Below, piece after piece: positions 50,280-56,558 of a stretch of DNA of 56,558 nt. The position numbers were made by a program, and so were the translations under genes. A model generated the notes under the pieces. It was not told the origin of the DNA, did not search any database, and saw only the letters and a program-made list of their open reading frames with translations. Location: contig NZ_JAAVNE010000034.1 in assembly GCF_012103215.1 (NCBI RefSeq), positions 1-56,558 of the forward strand, read 5' to 3'. Source of the DNA: Falsiroseomonas selenitidurans. GTDB lineage: Bacteria; Pseudomonadota; Alphaproteobacteria; Acetobacterales; Acetobacteraceae. Position 1 is the first letter of the stretch. Each line of letters opens with the position of its first letter.

Positions 50280-50714
50280 CTAGCCTTCGAGCGTCGCCTC
50301 CAGCGTGATCTCGGCGTTCAGCACCTTGGAGACGGGGCAGTTCGCCTTGGCGGTGGCGGCCAGTTCCTGGAACGTCGCCTCCTCGCAGCCCGGCACCTTG
50401 GCCTTCAGCGTCAGCGCCACGCGGACGATCCGGAAGCCGCCCTCCACCTGCTCCATGGACAGCTTCGCCGCCGTGTCCATCCGCTCTGCCGTCAGCCCGG
50501 CGCCGGCCAGCTGGAAGGCCAACGCCATGGTGAAGCAGCCGGCATGGGCGGCGGCGATCAGCTCCTCCGGATTGGTGCCGCGGCCATCGCCGAAGCGGGC
50601 GTTGAAGCCATAGGGCGCCTCCTTCAGCACGCCGGACTGGGTGGACACATGGCCGGTCCCGTCCTTGCCGCCGCCTTCCCAATGGGCGGAACCGCTGCGG
50701 GTGATGCTCGCCAT
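50280..50714 (-). CDS. osmC: OsmC-family peroxiredoxin
   Basis: 144 aa. Both redox cysteines are present, Cys60 in AAAHAGCFTMALA and Cys126 in KANCPVSKVL, with the family N-terminus SAHWEGGGKDGTGHV. OsmC reduces organic hydroperoxides using thiols. AAGGAG precedes the start. Single gene, divergent from the second RraA-like gene. Confidence 0.94.
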   Translation of the reverse strand: MASITRSGSAHWEGGGKDGTGHVSTQSGVLKEAPYGFNARFGDGRGTNPEELIAAAHAGCFTMALAFQLAGAGLTAERMDTAAKLSMEQVEGGFRIVRVALTLKAKVPGCEEATFQELAATAKANCPVSKVLNAEITLEATLEG

Positions 50715-50891
50715 CGGTACTCTCCTTCTGTTGGCGCTGCGGGAGATGGGGGGCGCCCGCCGGCTTTGCCATGACATTCCCGCGCGACCCCCGCGCCACC
50801 GCTGCCCGCCTGTGGCGCGATGCCGCCTCCCCCTTGCCGCCTCCCCCCGCCGCCTGTAGGCGAGGAAAAAGTCCCGCCTGGAGAAATGCCC

Positions 50892-51566
50892 ATGCCCGTC
50901 GGCTTCCGCATCCTGCCCCGCACCCGCGCGGTCGCGCCCGCCCTCATCGAGCGCTTCCGGAAGCTGCCGGTGGCCAATGTCTCCGACAGCATGTCCCGCC
51001 TCTTCGCCGCCGGGCCGCGGCTGCGGCCGATGCATGCCGGCGCCGTCATGGCCGGCCCCGCCTTCACCGTGCGCACCCGCCCGGGCGACAACCTGATGGT
51101 GCACAAGGCGATCGACATCGCCGAGCCGGGCGACATCGTGGTGGTGGATGCCGGCGGCGACCTGACGAACGCCATCATCGGGGAGCTGATGCTGGCGCAG
51201 ATGGTGCGGCGCAAGCTGGGCGGCATCGTCATCAACGGCGCCATCCGCGACAGCGGCGCGCTGGCGAAGCAGGATTTCCCGGTCTTCGCCGCCGGCATCA
51301 CCCATCGCGGCCCCTACAAGGACGGCCCGGGCGAGATCAACGTCGCCATCGGGTTCGAGGGCCTGGTGATCGAGCCGGGCGACATGATCCTGGGCGACGA
51401 GGATGGCTTCGTCTCGATTCCCTTCGCCGACGCCGAGACGGTGTGCGCCGCCACCGAGGCCAAGCACGCGGCGGAGACCAGGCAGATGGCGGAGATTGAG
51501 GCCGGCACCATCGACCGCGCCTGGGTGGACGCCACCCTGCGCAAGCTGGGCTGCGAGGGCGTCTGA
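50892..51566 (+). CDS. RraA-like aldolase/decarboxylase family protein
   Basis: 224 aa from ATG 50892, which is 9 bp after GGAG; ATG 50886 is too close. Motifs: VANVSDSMSRLFAAGPRL, GDIVVVDAGGDLTNAIIGELM, LGGIVINGAIRDSGAL (active-site RD) and GDMILGDEDGFVSIP. Likely a metal-dependent keto-acid aldolase or decarboxylase. Only about a quarter identical by eye to the RraA-like protein at 44.9 kb, so not a recent duplicate. Confidence 0.9.
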   Translation: MPVGFRILPRTRAVAPALIERFRKLPVANVSDSMSRLFAAGPRLRPMHAGAVMAGPAFTVRTRPGDNLMVHKAIDIAEPGDIVVVDAGGDLTNAIIGELMLAQMVRRKLGGIVINGAIRDSGALAKQDFPVFAAGITHRGPYKDGPGEINVAIGFEGLVIEPGDMILGDEDGFVSIPFADAETVCAATEAKHAAETRQMAEIEAGTIDRAWVDATLRKLGCEGV

Positions 51567-51591
51567 GCCCGCGCCGGAGGCGCCGCCTGCC

Positions 51592-52806
51592 ATGACCCCC
51601 GCGGCGGTGCAGGTGCCGGTGCCCGGCCCTGCGGCGCCGCGCGGCCTGTGCACGGATTGCGGGGTCTCCCGCATGGCGGACTCCAAGGCCTGCGGCCGGG
51701 CCTGCCAGTTCATCAAGCCCGATTATGCGCGGCTGGAAGCCCAGGTGCATGGCCGGGCCCGCGATCCCTCCCGGCCGGACGAGCTGCATTTCGGCCCCTT
51801 CCAGCGCATGCTCCGCGCGCGCCTGGCACCGCCCCGCCCGGGCGCGCAATGGACCGGGATCGCCACCCGCCTGGCGGAACGGCTGCTGGAAAGCGGGGCG
51901 GTGGATGCCGTGCTGTGCATGGCGGCCGACCCGGCGGATCGCTGGCGACCGGTGCCGGTGCTGGTCACGAAGCCCGAAGGCATGGCGCAATGCCGCGGCA
52001 TGCGCATGGGCTACGCGCCGCTGTTGGCGCTGCTGGAGCCCGCCCGCGCGGCAGGCCACCGGCGCCTCGCCCTGATCGGCATCCCCTGCCAGGTCTATGC
52101 GCTGCGGGCGCTGGAGGCGGAGCTGGGGTTCGAATCGATCCACGTCATCGGGACGCCCTGTTCCGACAACACCAGCACCGAGAATTTCCACAAATTCCTG
52201 GCCCTGCTTTCGGCACGGCCGGAGGACATCACCTATCTGGAATTCCGCGCCGACTACCATGTGGAGCTGCGCTTCGCGGATGGCGGCGTCAGGGAGGTCC
52301 CCTTCCTGCAACTGCCGATCAGCCAGTTGCCGGGCGATTTCTTTCCGCTGACCTGCCGCACCTGCGTCGACTACACCAATGTCCTGGCGGACATCACCGT
52401 GGGCTACATGGCCGGCGAGGGCGAGCAATGGCTGCTGGTGCGCAATGCCCGTGGCGCCGCGCTGCTGGACCTGCTGGGCGCGGAGGTGATCACCGCCACG
52501 CCGGGCAGCGCCGGCCGGCGCGCGGGCGCGGTGAAGGGCTTCCTGGCCAATACCGAACGCGCCGCCGGCGGCCTGCCGCTCCGCCGGATGCCCGGCTTCC
52601 TGCGCGGATTGGTCGGCTGGCTGATGCCGCGCATCGGCCCGCGTGGCCTGGAATTCGCCCGCGCCAGGGTGGAGATGAAGGCGGTGGAGACCGTGCTGCA
52701 CCTGCGCCGGGCCGTGCCGGCGCGGCTGAAGAACATGGTGCCGCCGCATGTCTGGGCGCTGGTCGCGCCCTATGGCGTGACGCCGCGCGACGACGAGACG
52801 GGCTGA
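51592..52806 (+). CDS. F420-hydrogenase beta-subunit family protein (FrhB/BciB-like)
   Basis: 404 aa Fe-S flavoprotein-type reductase. Four N-terminal Cys (20, 23, 34, 38 in LCTDCGVSR and ACGRACQFIKPDY) and a second group in GIPCQVYAL, GTPCSDNTS and LTCRTCVDYTN can bind 4Fe-4S clusters. The body FEFRADYHVELRF-type region and ADITVGYMAGEG match the FrhB C-terminal domain. Proteins of this kind in phototrophic alphaproteobacteria are 8-vinyl reductases (BciB) of bacteriochlorophyll synthesis; no bch gene is in the window, so that identity is a guess. 25 bp after the RraA-like gene. Confidence 0.85.
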   Translation: MTPAAVQVPVPGPAAPRGLCTDCGVSRMADSKACGRACQFIKPDYARLEAQVHGRARDPSRPDELHFGPFQRMLRARLAPPRPGAQWTGIATRLAERLLESGAVDAVLCMAADPADRWRPVPVLVTKPEGMAQCRGMRMGYAPLLALLEPARAAGHRRLALIGIPCQVYALRALEAELGFESIHVIGTPCSDNTSTENFHKFLALLSARPEDITYLEFRADYHVELRFADGGVREVPFLQLPISQLPGDFFPLTCRTCVDYTNVLADITVGYMAGEGEQWLLVRNARGAALLDLLGAEVITATPGSAGRRAGAVKGFLANTERAAGGLPLRRMPGFLRGLVGWLMPRIGPRGLEFARARVEMKAVETVLHLRRAVPARLKNMVPPHVWALVAPYGVTPRDDETG

Positions 52807-52825
52807 CCCGACCGCGGGCGCCTGC

Positions 52826-53062
52826 TCAGGCCACGGGCGGCGGCATTTGCGGGCCGGGCGGGCTGATGCTCGGCACTTCCGGGAACTGGCCCGGGTAGGG
52901 CAGGTCCGGGCCGGGGTTGGGATTCTCGGGCGGGGCCGCCGGCGGTGGGCCGGGCATGGTGTCCGGCGGCGTCGGTGGCATTTCCCGCTCCGGCGTCGGC
53001 GGGTTCACCGGCGGCAGGCCAGGCAATTCGGGCGGCGGGTCCGAAGCGGTGATGCGATCCAT
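52826..53062 (-). CDS. proline-rich small hypothetical protein
   Basis: 78 aa with about 30 prolines (PPTPPDTMPGPPPAAPPE), no Cys, no signal peptide. Could be an unstructured protein, but strongly biased GC-rich DNA gives such frames by chance. There is no convincing ribosome site and a perfect hairpin lies just upstream. Convergent with the FrhB-like gene. Confidence 0.35.
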   Translation of the reverse strand: MDRITASDPPPELPGLPPVNPPTPEREMPPTPPDTMPGPPPAAPPENPNPGPDLPYPGQFPEVPSISPPGPQMPPPVA

Positions 53063-53069
53063 GCAGGCT

Positions 53070-53094
53070 CAACGCCGCCGGGGCGGCGGCGTTG
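53070..53094. terminator. perfect 10-bp hairpin
   Basis: CAACGCCGCC pairs with GGCGGCGTTG over a 5-nt loop. If the proline-rich frame is not a gene, this could be a terminator of the FrhB-like operon; otherwise it lies in its leader. Confidence 0.5.
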
Positions 53095-53188
53095 CATCAG
53101 CGGTTTCACCATCCCATGTCGTAGGCGATCATATATCACGAAGTACCATCGTGTTGGATGGCACCCCGGCCGAAGGAAAGCCCTGCCC

Positions 53189-54523
53189 ATGCGTCGCCGC
53201 CTGCATCTCGGGGCCTTCATGCGCCCGGTCAGCATCCACACCGGCGCCTGGCGCTACCCCGGCGCCTGGGCCGACGCCAATTTCAATTTCGGGCGGCTGA
53301 CATACCTGATCCGCAAGCTGGAGGCGGGCAAGTTCGACGCCTTCTTCATGGCCGACCACCTGGCGCTGCTGAACATGCCGATCGAGGCGCTGCGGCGCAG
53401 CCACACCGTCACCAGCTTCGATCCGCTGACCCTGCTGCCGGCGCTGGCCGCGGTGACGGAGCGCATCGGGCTGATCGCGACCGCCAGCACCACCTACAAC
53501 GACCCCTACCATATCGCCCGCAAATTCGCCTCGCTCGACCACATCTCGGGCGGCCGTGCCGGATGGAATCTGGTCACCACGGCAAATCCCGATGCGGCGC
53601 AGAATTTCGGGCAGGATGCCCATCGGGCGCATGGTGAGCGCTATGTCCGCGCGCGGGAATTCTTCGACGTGGTCACCGGCCTATGGGACAGCTTCGCCGA
53701 CGATGCCTTCATCCGCGACCAGGCGAGCGGCATCTTCTGGGACCCGGCGCGGATGCATGTGCTGGACCACAGGGGGCCGGAACTGGCGGTGCGCGGCCCG
53801 CTGAACGTGGCGCGGCCCGTGCAGGGGTGGCCGGTGATCGTGCAGGCCGGTGCCTCCGAAGCCGGCCGGCAGATTGCCGCCGAGACGGCGGAGATGGTGT
53901 TCGCCGCCGGCGGCACGCTGGCCGAGGCACAGGGCTTCTATGCCGATGTGAAGGGCCGCGCGGCCCGCTACGGGCGCGATCCGGACCAGATCAAGATCCT
54001 GCCCGGGGCGCTGGTGGTGGTGGGTGACACGCTGGCCGCCGCCCGCGCCGCCCGCGACCACCTGGACAGCCTGGTGCATTGGGACAGCGCCATCGGCTCG
54101 CTTTCCATCGCGCTGGGCGTCGACGCCCGCGGCTTCGACCCGGACGGACCGCTGCCCGAGATACCCGAAACCGAAGCCAGCAAATCCGGCCGCGAGCGTG
54201 CCATCGGCCTGGCGCGGCGAGAGGGGCTGACGGTTCGGCAATTGGCGCAGCGCCTGGGCGGCTATGGCGGGCTGGCCCTGGTCGGCACGGCCGCCTCGAT
54301 TGCGGACGAGATGGAGGCTTGGCTGGAAGGGCGCGGCTGCGACGGCTTCAACGTGATGTTCCCGCATGTGCCGGCGGGGCTGGACGATTTCGTGGACAAG
54401 GTGGTGCCGGAACTGCAGCGGCGCGGCCTGTTCCGCACCGCGTATGAGGGCGTGACGCTGCGCGAGCATCTGGGGCTGAAGCGCCCGCCGAACCGCTTCT
54501 TCGCCGCAGCCAGCGCGGCCTGA
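53189..54523 (+). CDS. NtaA/SnaA/DszA-family FMN-dependent monooxygenase
   Basis: 444 aa luciferase-like two-component monooxygenase subunit that uses FMNH2 from a separate reductase to attack C-N or C-S bonds (nitrilotriacetate, dibenzothiophene sulfone, pristinamycin types). Motifs: HTGAWRYPGAWADANFNFGR, DAFFMADHLALLN, LATASTTYNDPYHIARKFAS-like region, DHISGGRAGWNLVTT and VIVQAGASEAGRQIAA. GAAGGAAAG gives a strong ribosome site. A weak dyad CACGA-N7-TCGTG lies at 53137-53153. No flavin reductase gene is adjacent. Confidence 0.93.
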   Translation: MRRRLHLGAFMRPVSIHTGAWRYPGAWADANFNFGRLTYLIRKLEAGKFDAFFMADHLALLNMPIEALRRSHTVTSFDPLTLLPALAAVTERIGLIATASTTYNDPYHIARKFASLDHISGGRAGWNLVTTANPDAAQNFGQDAHRAHGERYVRAREFFDVVTGLWDSFADDAFIRDQASGIFWDPARMHVLDHRGPELAVRGPLNVARPVQGWPVIVQAGASEAGRQIAAETAEMVFAAGGTLAEAQGFYADVKGRAARYGRDPDQIKILPGALVVVGDTLAAARAARDHLDSLVHWDSAIGSLSIALGVDARGFDPDGPLPEIPETEASKSGRERAIGLARREGLTVRQLAQRLGGYGGLALVGTAASIADEMEAWLEGRGCDGFNVMFPHVPAGLDDFVDKVVPELQRRGLFRTAYEGVTLREHLGLKRPPNRFFAAASAA

Positions 54524-54559
54524 TCAGCCAGGGCTCGGGCCGGCTTGCCGGTTGCCTGG

Positions 54560-54703
54560 GCGGCGTTCGGGTGGTGGCGGGACGATCCGGTGCGGCCAAA
54601 GGCGGCGATGCGCGGGGTGGTGATCGGGGATCTGCACACCCTCCGTGACCCGCGGGCGATGCGCGAGGCCGGCTTCCGCGATCGGAGCATCGGCCGGCCC
54701 TGA
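54560..54703 (+). pseudogene. C-terminal remnant of UDP-glucose 6-dehydrogenase
   Basis: Conceptual translation of this open stretch ends RPKAAMRGVVIGDL, then HTLRDPRAMREAGFRDRSIG, RP and stop. Nucleotide-sugar dehydrogenases end in a similar way (DGRNLYDPxxMRxxGFxYxSIGRP). The upstream catalytic and NAD domains are absent, so this is the tail of a lost gene. It is transcribed, if at all, behind the NtaA-type gene. Confidence 0.6.
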
Positions 54704-54817
54704 CGCCGGCCAGGCGGCAAGAGCCATGCCGGCAGCTGGAACATCCGGATCATCACCGGCCGGCGCCGACCTGACTGGTCCGGCGCCAGCTCGCTGTCAC
54801 GCCCCGCCCTGGATCGC

Positions 54818-56158
54818 TCAGATTCCCGCCCGGACCGTGGTCCTTGGCGCGCCGGGGGCGAAACGCTCGAGGCTGAAGGGGGCGGGGTCGACGATGCAGG
54901 GGCCGTCGGTGGCGAGGTCGGCCGCCAATCGGCCGGCGCCAGGGCCGATGCCGAAGCCATGGCCACTGAAGCCGGCCGCCACCACCAGGCCGGGCAGTGC
55001 CGCCACTTTGGCGATCACCGGCACCGCATCCGGCGTCGAATCGATCCAGCCCGCCCAGATCCTGGCTGCCTGGATGCCGGCCAGTTCCGGATAGGCGGCG
55101 ACGATCTCGCGCAGGGATGGCGCGATGATCGACATCTTCGGCCGGGGATGCAGCACGCGCATGCGTTCGAACACCGTCGGCGCATCGAAGGACCAGCGCC
55201 CATGCCACGCATCGGGGCCCTCGAAGAAGGAACGGCCGAGGCGCAATTCCAGCAGCTTCCAATTGGCGCGCAGGCTCGGCAGGAAATGGCGGGCGTGGCG
55301 CAGGCCAGCGGGGGTCAGTTCCAGGCGTCCACGCGCCCTGGCCGCGACAAGGTATCCGCCGTCCAGCAGTGGTGTGAGGATGAAGTCAGGCGTCAGCAGC
55401 GGCCCGGGGCTGACCTGCCTGGCCGGCGTTGTCGCGAAGACGGTGGAGTGGATGGAGGATTGCGGCATCTCGATGCCGTGCCGGCGCAGGAACATCGAGG
55501 CCCAGGCGCCGCCGGCCAGCACCACGGAGTGGCAGCGGATGCGCCCCTTCTCGGTGAATACCCCGGCGATACGCCCACCCTGGGTGTCCAACCCGCGCAC
55601 CGCGCAATTCTGATGCAGGGAGACGCCGAGCGCGCGCGCCGCGCGGGCCAGCGCTGGCGCCGCCATGGCCGGCTCCGCCCGGCCATCGAAGGGCGAGACG
55701 ACGCCGCCGACCCAATTCTGCTCATTACCCGGCGTCCGCCGCTTCGCCTCCGCCGCATCGATCACCTGCGCCCGCACCTGGTAGGGCTGCGCCCTGTCCA
55801 GCCAGTCCTGCCAGGTTGCGAGTTGCGCAGGATCCTTGGTGACGTAGGTGAGGCCGGCGCGCCGGAAGCCCATGTCCGCACCGATTTCCGCCGGCAGCCG
55901 GTCCCACAGTTCCATGCTGTGCTGCATCAGCGGGATCTCGCGCTCGTCCCGGTTCAGCACGCGGCACCAGCCCCAGTTGCGGCTTGACTGCTCCCCCGCA
56001 ACGATACCCTTTTCCAGCAGCGCCACCGAATGGCCCGCCTTCGCCGCGGCATAGGCCGCGGCCACGCCGATGATTCCCGCGCCGATGACGATGACATCCA
56101 CCGCCTGCGGAAGCGCCGTGTCGCTGTCGACCTTGTCGAGGAGTCGCGTGCCGACCAT
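54818..56158 (-). CDS. DAO-family FAD-dependent oxidoreductase (DadA-like)
   Basis: 446 aa from ATG 56158; the upstream 24 in-frame residues are Arg/Ala-rich and unlike the family. Dinucleotide motif VDVIVIGAGIIGVAAAYAAA, GEQSSRNWGWCRVLNRDERE, and the C-terminal FAD contact AAGFSGHGFGIGPGAGRLAADL. Members oxidise D-amino acids, glycine derivatives or sarcosine-like amines. No deaminase or transporter is adjacent. No strong ribosome site is seen at either start. Confidence 0.9.
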   Translation of the reverse strand: MVGTRLLDKVDSDTALPQAVDVIVIGAGIIGVAAAYAAAKAGHSVALLEKGIVAGEQSSRNWGWCRVLNRDEREIPLMQHSMELWDRLPAEIGADMGFRRAGLTYVTKDPAQLATWQDWLDRAQPYQVRAQVIDAAEAKRRTPGNEQNWVGGVVSPFDGRAEPAMAAPALARAARALGVSLHQNCAVRGLDTQGGRIAGVFTEKGRIRCHSVVLAGGAWASMFLRRHGIEMPQSSIHSTVFATTPARQVSPGPLLTPDFILTPLLDGGYLVAARARGRLELTPAGLRHARHFLPSLRANWKLLELRLGRSFFEGPDAWHGRWSFDAPTVFERMRVLHPRPKMSIIAPSLREIVAAYPELAGIQAARIWAGWIDSTPDAVPVIAKVAALPGLVVAAGFSGHGFGIGPGAGRLAADLATDGPCIVDPAPFSLERFAPGAPRTTVRAGI

Positions 56159-56245
56159 CAGGCGCTGCAGCCGGATGGCGGCCGGCGCAGCGTTGCGAGA
56201 CGCGGGCCCGGCGCGATGGGGCCCCGGCACATGGGAGGAAGCTGC

Positions 56246-56461
56246 ATGACAACCCTCATCCCCATACCGCCGGATTCTGTCCAGATGCGGCGGGGCTGCA
56301 GGGGCGCATGGCGACGAATTTTATGCCGTGAGAATGGCGCGGCGGAGGATGTGCTGCGGCGCCCGCGGACGCGCTATGCGCGGTCGCTTGTTGCTGCCAT
56401 GCCGCGTCGCCTGCCGGATCTTGCGGATCGGGCGTTGGTGTCGTGTTGTGGCGTGGCGTAG
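56246..56461 (+). CDS. possible small protein with strong ribosome site
   Basis: 71 aa, Arg-rich (GAWRRILCRENGAAEDVLRR), four Cys. The ATG is preceded 6 bp by GGAGGA, the strongest Shine-Dalgarno sequence in this part of the window. The protein resembles nothing I know, and the C-terminal third enters GT-biased DNA, so it may be the start of a truncated gene whose remainder is lost. Confidence 0.3.
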   Translation: MTTLIPIPPDSVQMRRGCRGAWRRILCRENGAAEDVLRRPRTRYARSLVAAMPRRLPDLADRALVSCCGVA

Positions 56462-56524
56462 GGCGCGGTTGGTTGCCGCGTGGCGTTTGGCCTGCGGTGG
56501 TTTGTGCTGGGTGTGTTTGTGATG
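56431..56524. other. G+T-biased tract beside the tRNA end
   Basis: About 95 bp with very few A and C on the plus strand, unlike the C-rich genome around it. It contains no gene and runs up to the 3' end of the tRNA. Confidence 0.6.
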
Positions 56525-56528
56525 GGGA

Positions 56529-56558
56529 TGCGGGGACAGGATTTGAACCTGTGACCTT
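56529..56558 (-). tRNA. 3' end of an initiator-type tRNA-fMet (cut by window)
   Basis: On the minus strand AAGGTCACAGGTTCAAATCC then TGTCCCCGCA: variable loop, T-arm ACAGG-TTCAAAT-CCTGT, and the acceptor strand CCCCGCA. The TTCAAAT loop and CCCCGCA end match alphaproteobacterial initiator tRNA. The base after it is T rather than the usual discriminator A, and CCA is not encoded. Only 30 nt are visible, so it may be a complete gene or a remnant. Confidence 0.65.

Noticed and set aside
50715..50891. Riboswitch or attenuator before the RraA-like gene
   Set aside because: C-rich tract with no recognisable aptamer or paired structure; only an ordinary leader.

Overview
The window is GC-rich alphaproteobacterial chromosome. 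It looks like a member of the Acetobacteraceae close to Roseomonas. The grounds are the very high G+C in coding and non-coding DNA, three orphan Bug/TctC-type periplasmic binding proteins, two HWE-type sensor kinases, a minCDE operon, and a urate hydroxylase PuuD with a fused cytochrome c domain. The genus is inferred from gene content and style, not from a marker gene. No prophage, insertion sequence, integrase or CRISPR array is visible.

Layout. 1-4.4 kb: the 3' part of rlmB with a coupled hydratase-family gene, tRNA-Thr(TGT), and an ECF sigma / membrane protein / periplasmic sensor operon facing away from a small Cys-rich exported protein. 4.5-11 kb: a large RTX-tailed extracellular nuclease (ExeM/NucH type) and a membrane HWE histidine kinase with a 24-bp tandem repeat inside its ATPase domain. 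11-13 kb: minCDE. 13-21.4 kb: transport-binding proteins, a thioesterase, a 2-hydroxyacid dehydrogenase coupled to an alpha/beta hydrolase, an M20 amidohydrolase, and a sulfotransferase overlapping a Bug gene. 21.5-29 kb: two flavoenzymes that share a promoter-overlapping palindrome, flanking a leftward run puuD-hiuH-3-hydroxyacyl-CoA dehydrogenase-SDR-VOC. 29-34 kb: an exported protein with internal repeats, a third Bug gene, a GNAT and a second M20 hydrolase. 34-44 kb: a soluble HWE kinase overlapping a double-domain glycosyltransferase, serA, a purely repetitive RTX protein, a YegD-like Hsp70, and maiA.

44-56.5 kb is a catabolic and oxidoreductase region. An IclR regulator stands before a leftward FAH-family / class II aldolase / RraA-type operon. 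Between them lies a scar holding the C-terminal end of a peptide-type ABC ATPase and a 50-bp palindromic repeat. There follow a gluconate 5-dehydrogenase-like SDR divergent from a 2-hydroxyacid dehydrogenase, OsmC, a second RraA-like gene, an FrhB/BciB-like Fe-S protein, an NtaA-type flavin monooxygenase, the tail of a decayed UDP-glucose dehydrogenase, a DAO-family oxidoreductase and the 3' end of an initiator-type tRNA.

Functionally the window mixes housekeeping (rlmB, tRNA, minCDE, serA) with accessory catabolism: keto acids, urate, hydantoin-type compounds and aromatic intermediates. It also holds sensing and secretion genes. I did not find one clearly new multi-gene system. The best candidates for novelty are the repeat-expanded kinase ATP lid, the shared operator of two flavoenzymes, the sensor kinase-glycosyltransferase pair, the modular RTX protein, and the dispersed palindromic element tied to gene loss.
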